Positions 1 through 6,635 of a stretch of 14,355 bases of DNA are shown one piece after another. Each line of letters starts with the position of its first letter. Within the stretch, counting starts at the first letter, position 1. A model generated the notes under the pieces. That model saw only the letters and a program-made list of their open reading frames with translations. It had not been told where the DNA came from and searched no databases. Source of the stretch: Holophagae bacterium (GTDB taxonomy: Bacteria; Acidobacteriota; Thermoanaerobaculia; Thermoanaerobaculales; Sulfomarinibacteraceae); contig DAOWGJ010000208.1 of NCBI GenBank assembly GCA_030637505.1, positions 1-14,355 on the forward strand, given 5' to 3'. The position numbers were made by a program, and so were the translations under genes.

Positions 1-178
1 GAATCTAGTTTAACATCCTTTTGGTGACAGACCAGTAAATCAAAATCCTCCCTCACAAAATTCTATTGAATTTCCGGTTCGGAGTAACCTGTTTGTTAGT
101 CAGGTCACGGTAGAAAATTTATTTTTTTATAAAAAAATGTTTTCGTATATAATGAACAAAGAATAGCGGCGATTTTCT
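1..178. other. AT-rich leader region upstream of the export operon, no gene
   Basis: I see no coding region here; open frames are only a few codons long on either strand. The sequence is far more AT-rich than the genes that follow. It contains a perfect 16-bp A/T palindrome at 122-137 (seven T, AT, seven A) and a consensus -10 hexamer at 148-153. It most likely holds the promoter and control sites for the three-gene export operon. Any gene to the left lies outside the window. Confidence 0.6.
122..153 (+). promoter_or_regulatory. Probable promoter: TATAAT box with upstream A/T palindrome
   Basis: TATAAT occurs at 148-153, about 45 nt before the first ATG with a strong ribosome binding site (197). 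No good -35 hexamer lies at the standard distance: 125-130 reads TTTTAT. The 16-bp palindrome TTTTTTTATAAAAAAA at 122-137 overlaps the -35 position and could be an UP-like element, an operator, or simply low-complexity sequence. The consensus -10 box is seen directly; promoter function is inferred. Confidence 0.4.
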
Positions 179-187
179 TAAGGAGGT
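179..187 (+). promoter_or_regulatory. Perfect Shine-Dalgarno site for the ATG at 197
   Basis: TAAGGAGGT is fully complementary to the usual 3' end of bacterial 16S rRNA. It lies 9 nt before the ATG at 197, a near-ideal spacing, and is the strongest such site in the window. It does not serve the adaptor ORF that begins at 257, which has no comparable site of its own. Confidence 0.8.
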
Positions 188-196
188 CAGGTCCCA

Positions 197-223
197 ATGT
201 CGACTTCAACTTCCATTACATAG
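197..223 (+). CDS. 8-codon leader ORF, or interrupted true start of the HlyD gene
   Basis: The frame reads M-S-T-S-T-S-I-T and then TAG (221-223). It is in the same frame as the adaptor gene, whose first downstream ATG is at 257. The sense codons between (W-T-R-H-S-T-D-S-R-S-L) would make a normal short, hydrophilic cytoplasmic N-terminus for a HlyD protein just before its membrane helix. Three readings are possible: an amber mutation or sequencing error in the original start region, a leader peptide coupled to reinitiation at 257, or amber suppression. TAG ends at least three other genes in this window, so general reassignment is unlikely. Confidence 0.45.
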   Translation: MSTSTSIT

Positions 224-256
224 TGGACGCGTCATTCAACGGACTCTCGTTCGCTG

Positions 257-1393
257 ATGGCCGGGATTGTCATCGCGTCGATGGTGTTCGGCCTCTGGTG
301 TTGGTGGTTTGTCGCCGCTGAGGTCCCGGTGTACGAGGTCACCGACGATGCGTGGATTGAGGCTGTGGACGCGGCCCACCGTACGGCGGCGCCCGTCAGC
401 GGGCGGGTTGTCGAGGCGAACCTGGAAATTGGGCGGTGGGTTGAGAAGGGCGATCCCCTGGTTGTATTGTCAGGTCTCCGGGCTGCCCGGCAGCTCTCCA
501 AGGAGATTGAGCGACGAGAAGGCGCCGGGAAGAGGTTGGTTGTCCTTGATTCCATTCGAAAAGTGACGGAAGAGGGAGCGAATGCTGCCCGACTTGGGGA
601 TCGCAAAGAACTGGAGCGTGCACGAGCGGATCACCAGGCCGCAGTGGCCGACGGCAGGCTGGCATCCGCCGAAGTGGAACGTGCTCGTCAGCTTCATGGC
701 GAGGGGTTGGTTTCCGACGCCGATCTTGAACGAGCCGGCGCGCGGGTGGCTCAGACGAAGGCGATCGTTCTGTCTTGGGAGGCGGAAATAGTCCATCTCG
801 AATCCGAGATTCGTCGGAACAATAGTGAGCGGTCGAGGGCCTTGGCCGAGATCGACAGCCGGGTAGCGGCTCTCGAGGTCGAAGAGGGGATCGCCGGGCA
901 TGGGTCCGCCGAGCTGGCCTCCGAGTTGGAGGAGAGAACCATTAAGGCTCCGATTTCCGGGTGGTTGGGACGGGTGTCGCCGTGCAGGCCAGGATCCGTC
1001 CTGATGGCCGGGGACCTGGTAGCAGTGGTGATCCCGGATGGGGATCTCAAGGTCTCTGCCCGTTTTCGAGCTGGGCCGGGCCTTGGCAGGATTGGGTCTG
1101 GGCAACCCGCCAGGTTGCGTCTCCATGCGCTGCCGTGGATGCGGTTCGGTCAGATCGAAGCCGAGGTCGTGAGGATCGGCCAGGAAACCGTGGATGGTCT
1201 CTTGAGCGTTGAATGTCGGCTCCTCTCCGATTCTCAGCACAGTGCAGACTTGCAGCACGGGATGCAAGGGACCCTTGTGGTTGAGGTCGATCGAATGTCC
1301 CCGCTCGAGCTGGTTCTCACATTGGCCGGGAAATCCCGGAGTCGGCCCGGTGGCGACAAAACCGCCGCTTTGGGAAGCGGCGGACGGAGATAA
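257..1393 (+). CDS. HlyD-family membrane-fusion (periplasmic adaptor) protein of an ABC exporter
   Basis: This is a 378-residue periplasmic adaptor that would join an inner-membrane ABC exporter to an outer-membrane channel. Residues ~3-22 form one hydrophobic helix rich in Trp. Residues ~44-70 are the first half of a lipoyl-like domain (APVSGRVVEANLEIGRWVEKGD). Residues ~75-225 are charged, heptad-like coiled coil. Residues ~229-265 are the returning lipoyl half (TIKAPISGWLGRV, then PGSVLMAGD), followed by a beta-barrel region to ~345. The stop codon is 4 nt before the C39/ABC start, so the genes are translationally close. The ATG at 257 has no good ribosome binding site; the in-frame ATG at 197 has a perfect one but is cut off by TAG at 221, so the true N-terminus is unsettled. 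The layout fits the HlyD partner of NHLP-type peptide export; that specific subfamily is inference. Confidence 0.88.
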   Translation: MAGIVIASMVFGLWCWWFVAAEVPVYEVTDDAWIEAVDAAHRTAAPVSGRVVEANLEIGRWVEKGDPLVVLSGLRAARQLSKEIERREGAGKRLVVLDSIRKVTEEGANAARLGDRKELERARADHQAAVADGRLASAEVERARQLHGEGLVSDADLERAGARVAQTKAIVLSWEAEIVHLESEIRRNNSERSRALAEIDSRVAALEVEEGIAGHGSAELASELEERTIKAPISGWLGRVSPCRPGSVLMAGDLVAVVIPDGDLKVSARFRAGPGLGRIGSGQPARLRLHALPWMRFGQIEAEVVRIGQETVDGLLSVECRLLSDSQHSADLQHGMQGTLVVEVDRMSPLELVLTLAGKSRSRPGGDKTAALGSGGRR

Positions 1394-1397
1394 TTGC

Positions 1398-4139
1398 ATG
1401 CCTCCTGTTGGAGCCCGTTGGTTTGTGCCGGAGGTTGTCCAGACTTCAGCGATGGACTGCGGACCGGCCTCCCTCAAGGCGGTTCTCGAAGGCTTTGGCA
1501 CCCGCGTGAGCTACGGCCGGCTTCGCGAAGCCTGTCAGACCTCGGTTGACGGCACTTCGATCGATACGATCGAGGATTTGTTTTTTGACCTTGGTTTTGA
1601 TGCCGAGCAGGTGATGTTGCCGCCGGATCACCTTCTTCTCGACGAAGCCAATGCTCTGCCGGCGGTGGTTCTGGTAAGGCAGCCGAGCGGGGCGGCCCAT
1701 TTCACGGTTGCGTGGAGGCGGCTCGGGTCACTGATCCAGGTCATGGATCCTGCGGTGGGGAGGCGGTGGGTCCAACGTTCGGATTTTATTCGGGACCTCT
1801 TTGTCCATACGCAGCCGGTACCGGCAGCCGATTGGCTGGAATGGGCGGGGAGCGAGGATTTCTTGGCGCCGCTTCGTCGTCGAATGGGCGACCTCGGTAT
1901 TCCGCGGGCGGAGGTTCTCCGGATGACGAAAGCCGCTTTCCAAGTCGGGGGTTGGCGGCCGGTTGGGGCCCTCGATGCGGCAACCCGGTTCGTTGCAACC
2001 CTTGTCGGGTCGAGGGCGGTGCGGCGCGGCCCCGAAAACGCGGCGCTGATAGAAAAGGTCCTCAAGACGGATCGAGAGGCGCCTGGCGCCGGCGAGAAAA
2101 TCGTCCCCAAGTCAATCTGGTCTGTCCGGCCATCGCCACACGATGACGATGGGGTGTTGTTGCGCGGCGCGGTGTTGGTGCGAATTCTGGGGAGAAAGGA
2201 CCAGGCCGAAAACACGGAATTTGATCGCTTACCGCAGGAGGTCAAGGCAGCCCTGGCCGAAGAGCCCGTAAGACCCGGTCGGGAGTTGATTCGGCTGATG
2301 TTCCGCGAAGGGTTGCTCTCCCCGTCGTTGGTCGTCGCAGGCCTGATGATCGTCGCCGGCTCGGTGGTCTTCGAAGGCCTACTCTTTCGGGGCCTGATCG
2401 ACGGAGGCCGACTGTTGGGCCTCGAAGGGCAACGGGTCGTGGCGATTCTCGCACTGATGGTTTTGTTGGCTGTGCGTGCCGGACTGAAGCTGCCGATCGC
2501 AGCCACGGCGCTCCAACTCGGGCGGCGTTTGGAAACCGGGTTGAGAATCGCCTTCTTCGAGAAGGTGCCTCGGCTTCAGGACCGTTACTTTCGCAGCCGA
2601 CTGAGGTCGGATATGGCTGAAAGGGCCCATATGGTCCATGCACTCCACGAAATTCCTACTCTCTGGACCCAGATTGCAGAGGCAGTGTTCCTTCTGATGG
2701 CGCTGACCGCCGGGATTATTTGGCTCGATCCCGAGGGTTTCTGGAAGGTCATAACCATGGCACTGCTTTCGGTTCTGACTCCGGTGGCTGCCCAGGGACT
2801 TCTGGCTGAGCGTGACCTCCGTGTCCGAACTCATGCCGGGGGCCTCACGCGTTTTTCCCTTGACACCCTTCTTGGTTTGTCCCCAATTCGTTGTCATGGG
2901 GCCGAAAGGGCCATCGCCCGCAACCACGAGGCCTTGGTCGTGGACTGGTCGGTGGCTCGTCGTTCGCTTCTCGGCGCGGGGGTTCTTGCCGAGGCACTGC
3001 TTGCCCTGATGGGTTATGGGTTGATGGTGTGGCTGGTGTGGGGGCGCCTCCTCCAAGGGGGCGAGCCCGGGACGGTTTTGTTATTTGTGTATTGGGGGCT
3101 GCGTATTCCGGCTCTGGGTATGCACATCGCGGCTCTGGCCCGTCAGTTGCCGGCGAGACGGAATATCTTTTTGCGACTTCACGAGCTGTTGGTGGCACCG
3201 GATGAGGGTGACGCAAAGACCAAATCGGCGAGCCGGCCTGAGACCGGCGTTGCTTTTCGAATGTCGGATGTGGAGGTTCGGGCCGGCGGCCGGACGTTGC
3301 TTGAGGACGTTGAGTTCAGTGTTGAACCCGGGACCCACATTGCTGTTGTCGGGCCTTCCGGGGCAGGCAAGTCAACCCTGGCGGGGTTGTTGCTCGGGTG
3401 GTACAGACCCAGTCGGGGCCAGTTCCAAGTCGATGGAGAACAGGTCGACGCAGGGGCTCTGGCCCGCCTCCGGCAAGCGACAGCTTGGATCGACCCAGAG
3501 GTTCGGTTGTGGAACAGAGATCTCCTCGGCAACCTGTGTTATGGGAACCCCGAGCCGAACGGTGTTGCAGGCGTCATCAGTGGATGTGGTCTTCTTCCGG
3601 TGCTCGAAGACCGGGCCCTCGGATTGAAAACGCCGCTGGGTGAAGGAGGGACGTTGGTTTCGGGAGGGGAGGGGCAGCGGATTCGGCTTGCCCGCGCGAT
3701 GCTCAGGAAAGACGTGCGATTGGTCATCCTGGATGAAGCATTTCGTGGCCTCCATCGGTCTGAGCGCCAACGGTTGCTGGCCCGGGCGCGCCAAAAGTGG
3801 GAAAAGGCCACGCTTGTCTTCGTGACGCACGACATCACCGAAAGCCTACAGTTCGACAGAGTCCTCGTTCTCGAGGAAGGCAGGATTGTCCAGGACGGCC
3901 GCCCGGTGGATTTGGCCGGCTCCAGTGAAGGCTCTTTCAGCCGGATGCTGCAGGCCCAGAGGCGTGCGAACCAACAGTTGTGGGAAGGTCCGGCGTGGCG
4001 TCGGCTCAGCCTTGACGAGAGGGGGCATTTAGCCCGGCCTTCTCACCGGTTTTCGAAGCGAAAGGCTCAGAACGCAATGAGATCCGGTGATCTCGCAAGA
4101 TTGGGACATCGCGCTCCGCCCGAAGGGCGATCACGGTGA
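1398..4139 (+). CDS. C39 peptidase / ABC exporter permease-ATPase (peptide leader-cleaving transporter)
   Basis: This 913-residue protein would cleave and export a leader-bearing peptide. The N-terminal C39 cysteine protease (~8-135) has all catalytic parts: Q15 (oxyanion), C21 in MDCGPA, H101 and D117. Residues ~140-305 are an unusual long linker. Residues ~309-580 are a permease with about six hydrophobic segments. Residues ~615-850 are the ATPase: Walker A GPSGAGKST (652-660), signature VSGGE (754-758), Walker B ending in E780, and H-loop H811. The Q-loop glutamine is absent (WIDPE, Ile698 in its place) and the D-loop is degenerate (RGLHRSER). I chose ATG 1398 because GGAGA lies 8 nt upstream, it follows the adaptor stop by 4 nt, and the C39 fold begins there; the frame stays open upstream to 1209 but that part is antisense-like shadow of the adaptor. 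Residues ~878-913 are encoded by a repeat element, so the native C-terminus was probably about 36 residues shorter. Confidence 0.92.
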   Translation: MPPVGARWFVPEVVQTSAMDCGPASLKAVLEGFGTRVSYGRLREACQTSVDGTSIDTIEDLFFDLGFDAEQVMLPPDHLLLDEANALPAVVLVRQPSGAAHFTVAWRRLGSLIQVMDPAVGRRWVQRSDFIRDLFVHTQPVPAADWLEWAGSEDFLAPLRRRMGDLGIPRAEVLRMTKAAFQVGGWRPVGALDAATRFVATLVGSRAVRRGPENAALIEKVLKTDREAPGAGEKIVPKSIWSVRPSPHDDDGVLLRGAVLVRILGRKDQAENTEFDRLPQEVKAALAEEPVRPGRELIRLMFREGLLSPSLVVAGLMIVAGSVVFEGLLFRGLIDGGRLLGLEGQRVVAILALMVLLAVRAGLKLPIAATALQLGRRLETGLRIAFFEKVPRLQDRYFRSRLRSDMAERAHMVHALHEIPTLWTQIAEAVFLLMALTAGIIWLDPEGFWKVITMALLSVLTPVAAQGLLAERDLRVRTHAGGLTRFSLDTLLGLSPIRCHGAERAIARNHEALVVDWSVARRSLLGAGVLAEALLALMGYGLMVWLVWGRLLQGGEPGTVLLFVYWGLRIPALGMHIAALARQLPARRNIFLRLHELLVAPDEGDAKTKSASRPETGVAFRMSDVEVRAGGRTLLEDVEFSVEPGTHIAVVGPSGAGKSTLAGLLLGWYRPSRGQFQVDGEQVDAGALARLRQATAWIDPEVRLWNRDLLGNLCYGNPEPNGVAGVISGCGLLPVLEDRALGLKTPLGEGGTLVSGGEGQRIRLARAMLRKDVRLVILDEAFRGLHRSERQRLLARARQKWEKATLVFVTHDITESLQFDRVLVLEEGRIVQDGRPVDLAGSSEGSFSRMLQAQRRANQQLWEGPAWRRLSLDERGHLARPSHRFSKRKAQNAMRSGDLARLGHRAPPEGRSR

Positions 4140-4279
4140 AGCCGTGGACCCGCAAAGCGGGTAGCGTGGGCGGTGAGCGAAGGCATACTTGCGGTACGTC
4201 GAGCGAGCGAATCGAGAAATCGCCGAAGGTCGTTGTGTTCTGCGCCTTGCAGCCGGACACTGGTGAGAAGGCCGGGTTA
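4030..4279 (+). repeat. 250-bp fold-back repeat inserted inside the export operon
   Basis: The outer arms 4030-4050 and 4259-4279 are inverted repeats matching at 19 of 21 positions. The similarity continues inward over about 50 nt, including AGGCTCAGAACGC against AGGCGCAGAACAC. Several arm mismatches become G-U pairs if the plus strand is read as RNA. Inside are small perfect hairpins: 4079-4084/4089-4094 (GAGATC/GATCTC), 4117-4121/4125-4129 (CGCCC/GGGCG) and 4149-4153/4157-4161 (CCCGC/GCGGG). No target duplication is evident and no transposase is encoded. The left arm lies in the 3' end of the C39/ABC gene, whose TGA stop (4137-4139) is inside the element; the right arm ends 20 nt before the next start codon. 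It may be a non-autonomous mobile element or a structured RNA within the operon transcript. Confidence 0.75.
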
Positions 4280-4298
4280 GAGAAGGGATGGCGGCCTG

Positions 4299-6425
4299 AT
4301 GCGGGGTGAGCCGTCGGATCTCGCATGGCCGGAAGAGAGGCTCGGAGAAGGGCTGGAAGCGTTGCTGGGGGCAAGTGGCCTTTTGGGGCGTTGCCGACCG
4401 GTTGTTAGCCTGGGAAACGGTGATGATTCGGTGGTCGCGCAGCGTTTGGCGGAGGCGATGCCGTCGAGTCTGGAGATCGAAAGTGTGGTGGCCTCGTATG
4501 ACGAAGTCGAAGGTCTTCTTGTTCATGGTGGGCCGCTGATTGTTCGCCCCAAGGAGGGGAAGGACGCTGGGTTCCTACTGTTCCTTGGTTCGCGAGGTCG
4601 GCATTGCCGTGTAATTGGGCCGGATCATCGGATTCACCGGGTCAAGGCGGCTGTGATTCGGAGTTTGCTGTGCGCTGGTCTCGAGGCGCCGATCATTGAA
4701 GCCTCCTGCAATTTGTTCACAAGCTACGGGTTCTCCGAACGGCGCCGGCGCCGGGCAGAGGGCGCCCTCCTCTCGGCCTCTCTCCAGGGCGAGAGGATTA
4801 GTGGAATCTGGATGGTGCGGCCCGAGCCGGGGAGTTCCTTTCTTGGCCGCCTTCGTCGACGGAGTGTGCCGGCGCGACTCGCGGCCATCACGGTGGCCCA
4901 CATCGGCCAGTTTGGTTTCGTGGTTGCATCGTGGTGGTTGATCGGCCGAGGGGTTCTCGGTGGTCACTTCGACCAGGGTTGGCTGAGGGCATGGGCACTG
5001 ATGCTCCTCACCCTTGTCCTGCTCCGGGTGACCACTGTGTGGATGCAGGGAAAGCTGGCGATCGATCTCAGCGAGTTGCTCAAACTGCGCCTTCTGCGCG
5101 GGCTGATGCGTCTTGACCTCGACACAACACGTCATCTCGGGGCAGGTCGTTTCTTGAGTTGGGCGATCGAGTCGGCTTCGGTCCAGGATCTGGTGCTTGA
5201 GGGCGCCTCCCTCGCATTCCTCGCGATGATTGAAGCCGTTCTCACACTGGGAATTCTTGCAGTCGGAGCGGCAGGTATGGCGCATGTGGGCGCTTTTTCG
5301 TTGTGGTTCGTCGTGGTATTGGCTCTCGCTTGGGGCCTTTACCGGACGAAGGGTCGACAAACCGAAGAGCGACTTCGCATGACCCACGAGTTGACCGAGG
5401 GAATGGTCGGCCACCGGACCCGCCTCGCCCAGCAACGATCCGAGAATCGGCATGAAGGCGAGGACGAGGTATTAGGCGACTATCTCCAGGCGTTGAGCAC
5501 GCAGGATCGATGGGCCTCATGGATGGAGGTGGTCGGCATCGGGTGGCAGATCGTGGCGGTTACGACACTGCTGCCGGCCTTCGTCATGGGGAACGCCTCT
5601 GAGGGGAAGATGGCCGTTGCGGTCGGCGGCATCATTCTCGGTGAGAGGGCACTGGTCACCTTCGGACGAGGGATCGCACGCCTCAGTGACGCGATGATCG
5701 CGTGGAAACGGGTCGGACCGATCTTCGAAGCTGCCGCTTCGGGTCCGAGCGGAGCCCTGACCCGTACTGGGGGTGAAACTCTCAGCCAACTGCCCGAGGA
5801 GCCTGCAGCTGATTCGCCGGTCATTCTTGCCCGAAATCTTTCGTATCAAGGTGAGGGGAGGTTGCATCCGGTTCTGGATCGAGTAGACCTCACCGTCTCT
5901 TCAGGGGATCGGGTACTTCTTGAGGGTCCTTCGGGAAGCGGAAAATCCACCCTTGCGGCGTTGCTCGCGGCGCTTCGGTTCCCAGACGGAGGGGTTCTGT
6001 TGGTCAACGGGATGGATTACGCATCGCATGGAGCCACGGCATGGGGCCGACAGGTCGCGGTTGCGCCCCAGTTTGGAGAAAACCATCTTTTCTCCGAGAC
6101 CTTGGCCTTCAACCTTCTGATGGGGCGGGGTTGGCCACCCGGTGAAGACGATCTTCGCCAGGCGGAAAGCCTCTGTCAGGAACTGGGATTGGGAGAACTC
6201 CTCGAAAAGATGCCTTCAGGTATCCACCAGATGGTGGGGGACACCGGCTGGCAGCTCTCGCACGGTGAACGGAGCCGGGTGTTCGTTGCGCGAGCTCTGC
6301 TTCAGGGTCCCGAAATTGTTGTCCTCGACGAAAGTCTGGGGCCCCTCGATTCCGAAAACCGGCTCGCCGTGATGGCGTGTATCGAGCGGCATGCTCGGAC
6401 GCTTGTTGTTATTGCTCATCCGTGA
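4299..6425 (+). CDS. Second ABC exporter permease-ATPase with soluble N-terminal extension
   Basis: This 708-residue protein is a probable heterodimer partner of the C39/ABC protein in the same export machine. Residues 1-~188 are a soluble region with no motif I recognise; its length and position recall a degenerate C39-like domain, but the protease residues are absent. Residues ~190-450 hold about five to six hydrophobic segments. The ATPase has Walker A GPSGSGKST (543-551), Q-loop Q591 (APQF), signature LSHGE (653-657), Walker B VVLDES (674-679) with E678, D-loop PLD and H707. The signature has His in place of the first Gly. The protein ends at H-loop His-Pro, about 25-30 residues earlier than usual ABC domains. 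The start at 4299 is the first ATG after an in-frame TAG at 4278-4280; the nearest purine run (AGAAGGG, 4281-4287) is 11 nt away, which is far. The gene order matches NHLP-type permease/ATPase pairs; that subfamily is inferred. Confidence 0.9.
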   Translation: MRGEPSDLAWPEERLGEGLEALLGASGLLGRCRPVVSLGNGDDSVVAQRLAEAMPSSLEIESVVASYDEVEGLLVHGGPLIVRPKEGKDAGFLLFLGSRGRHCRVIGPDHRIHRVKAAVIRSLLCAGLEAPIIEASCNLFTSYGFSERRRRRAEGALLSASLQGERISGIWMVRPEPGSSFLGRLRRRSVPARLAAITVAHIGQFGFVVASWWLIGRGVLGGHFDQGWLRAWALMLLTLVLLRVTTVWMQGKLAIDLSELLKLRLLRGLMRLDLDTTRHLGAGRFLSWAIESASVQDLVLEGASLAFLAMIEAVLTLGILAVGAAGMAHVGAFSLWFVVVLALAWGLYRTKGRQTEERLRMTHELTEGMVGHRTRLAQQRSENRHEGEDEVLGDYLQALSTQDRWASWMEVVGIGWQIVAVTTLLPAFVMGNASEGKMAVAVGGIILGERALVTFGRGIARLSDAMIAWKRVGPIFEAAASGPSGALTRTGGETLSQLPEEPAADSPVILARNLSYQGEGRLHPVLDRVDLTVSSGDRVLLEGPSGSGKSTLAALLAALRFPDGGVLLVNGMDYASHGATAWGRQVAVAPQFGENHLFSETLAFNLLMGRGWPPGEDDLRQAESLCQELGLGELLEKMPSGIHQMVGDTGWQLSHGERSRVFVARALLQGPEIVVLDESLGPLDSENRLAVMACIERHARTLVVIAHP

Positions 6426-6439
6426 AAGTAAAACGGCGC

Positions 6440-6505
6440 CGGGCTTTGGGTTTTGGGAAGTTGAACGGGAGGGGGGCTGGAGGATGCCAGCCCCGGCCTT
6501 CTGGA
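6440..6505 (+). repeat. GC-rich head module, copy 1, with 8-bp hairpin
   Basis: The string GGCTTTGGG, GGGAAGTTGA, GGGA, GGCTGG, GGAT, CCA, CCCCGGCCTTC occurs here in the same order as at 6966-7035. Within it, GGGGCTGG (6473-6480) and CCAGCCCC (6487-6494) form a perfect 8-bp hairpin with a 6-nt loop. It starts about 15 nt after the stop codon of the second ABC gene. No U-tract follows the hairpin, so I do not call it an intrinsic terminator. Confidence 0.55.
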
Positions 6506-6538
6506 GTGCCTAGGAACCGACGCCAGCCAGAATGGCTG

Positions 6539-6556
6539 CCGAGCCGACAGGCTCGG
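6539..6556 (+). repeat. 7-bp perfect hairpin with GACA loop
   Basis: CCGAGCC (6539-6545), a four-base loop GACA, and GGCTCGG (6550-6556). There is no trailing T-run. It lies between the head module and the larger hairpin at 6577-6625 and is probably part of the same composite repeat. Confidence 0.5.
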
Positions 6557-6576
6557 ACCCTTCAAGCATGCGTGCC

Positions 6577-6625
6577 AGGTCCGCAGTTCCGCAGTTACGG
6601 TGAGGAACGACGGAACTGCGGACCT
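6577..6625 (+). repeat. 15-bp perfect inverted repeat (hairpin), 19-nt loop
   Basis: AGGTCCGCAGTTCCG (6577-6591) pairs perfectly with CGGAACTGCGGACCT (6611-6625). Part of the arm (CCGCAGTT) is repeated at the start of the loop (6590-6597). There is no T-tract after it. It ends 10 nt before the target duplication of the neighbouring MITE-like element. Confidence 0.7.
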
Positions 6626-6635
6626 TCTATGAGTA

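Noticed and set aside
221..223. TAG as a general sense codon in this organism
   Set aside because: TAG terminates the amidohydrolase, GNAT and aminotransferase genes at sensible ends, so genome-wide reassignment is not supported.
1209..1397. Upstream extension of the C39/ABC reading frame to ATG 1209
   Set aside because: It would overlap the adaptor gene by 185 nt with sequence unlike any C39 protein; the ATG at 1398 has a ribosome binding site and directly precedes the protease fold.
6473..6494. Hairpin after the export operon as a rho-independent terminator
   Set aside because: The stem is good but no T-run follows; it is part of a repeat module also found elsewhere.
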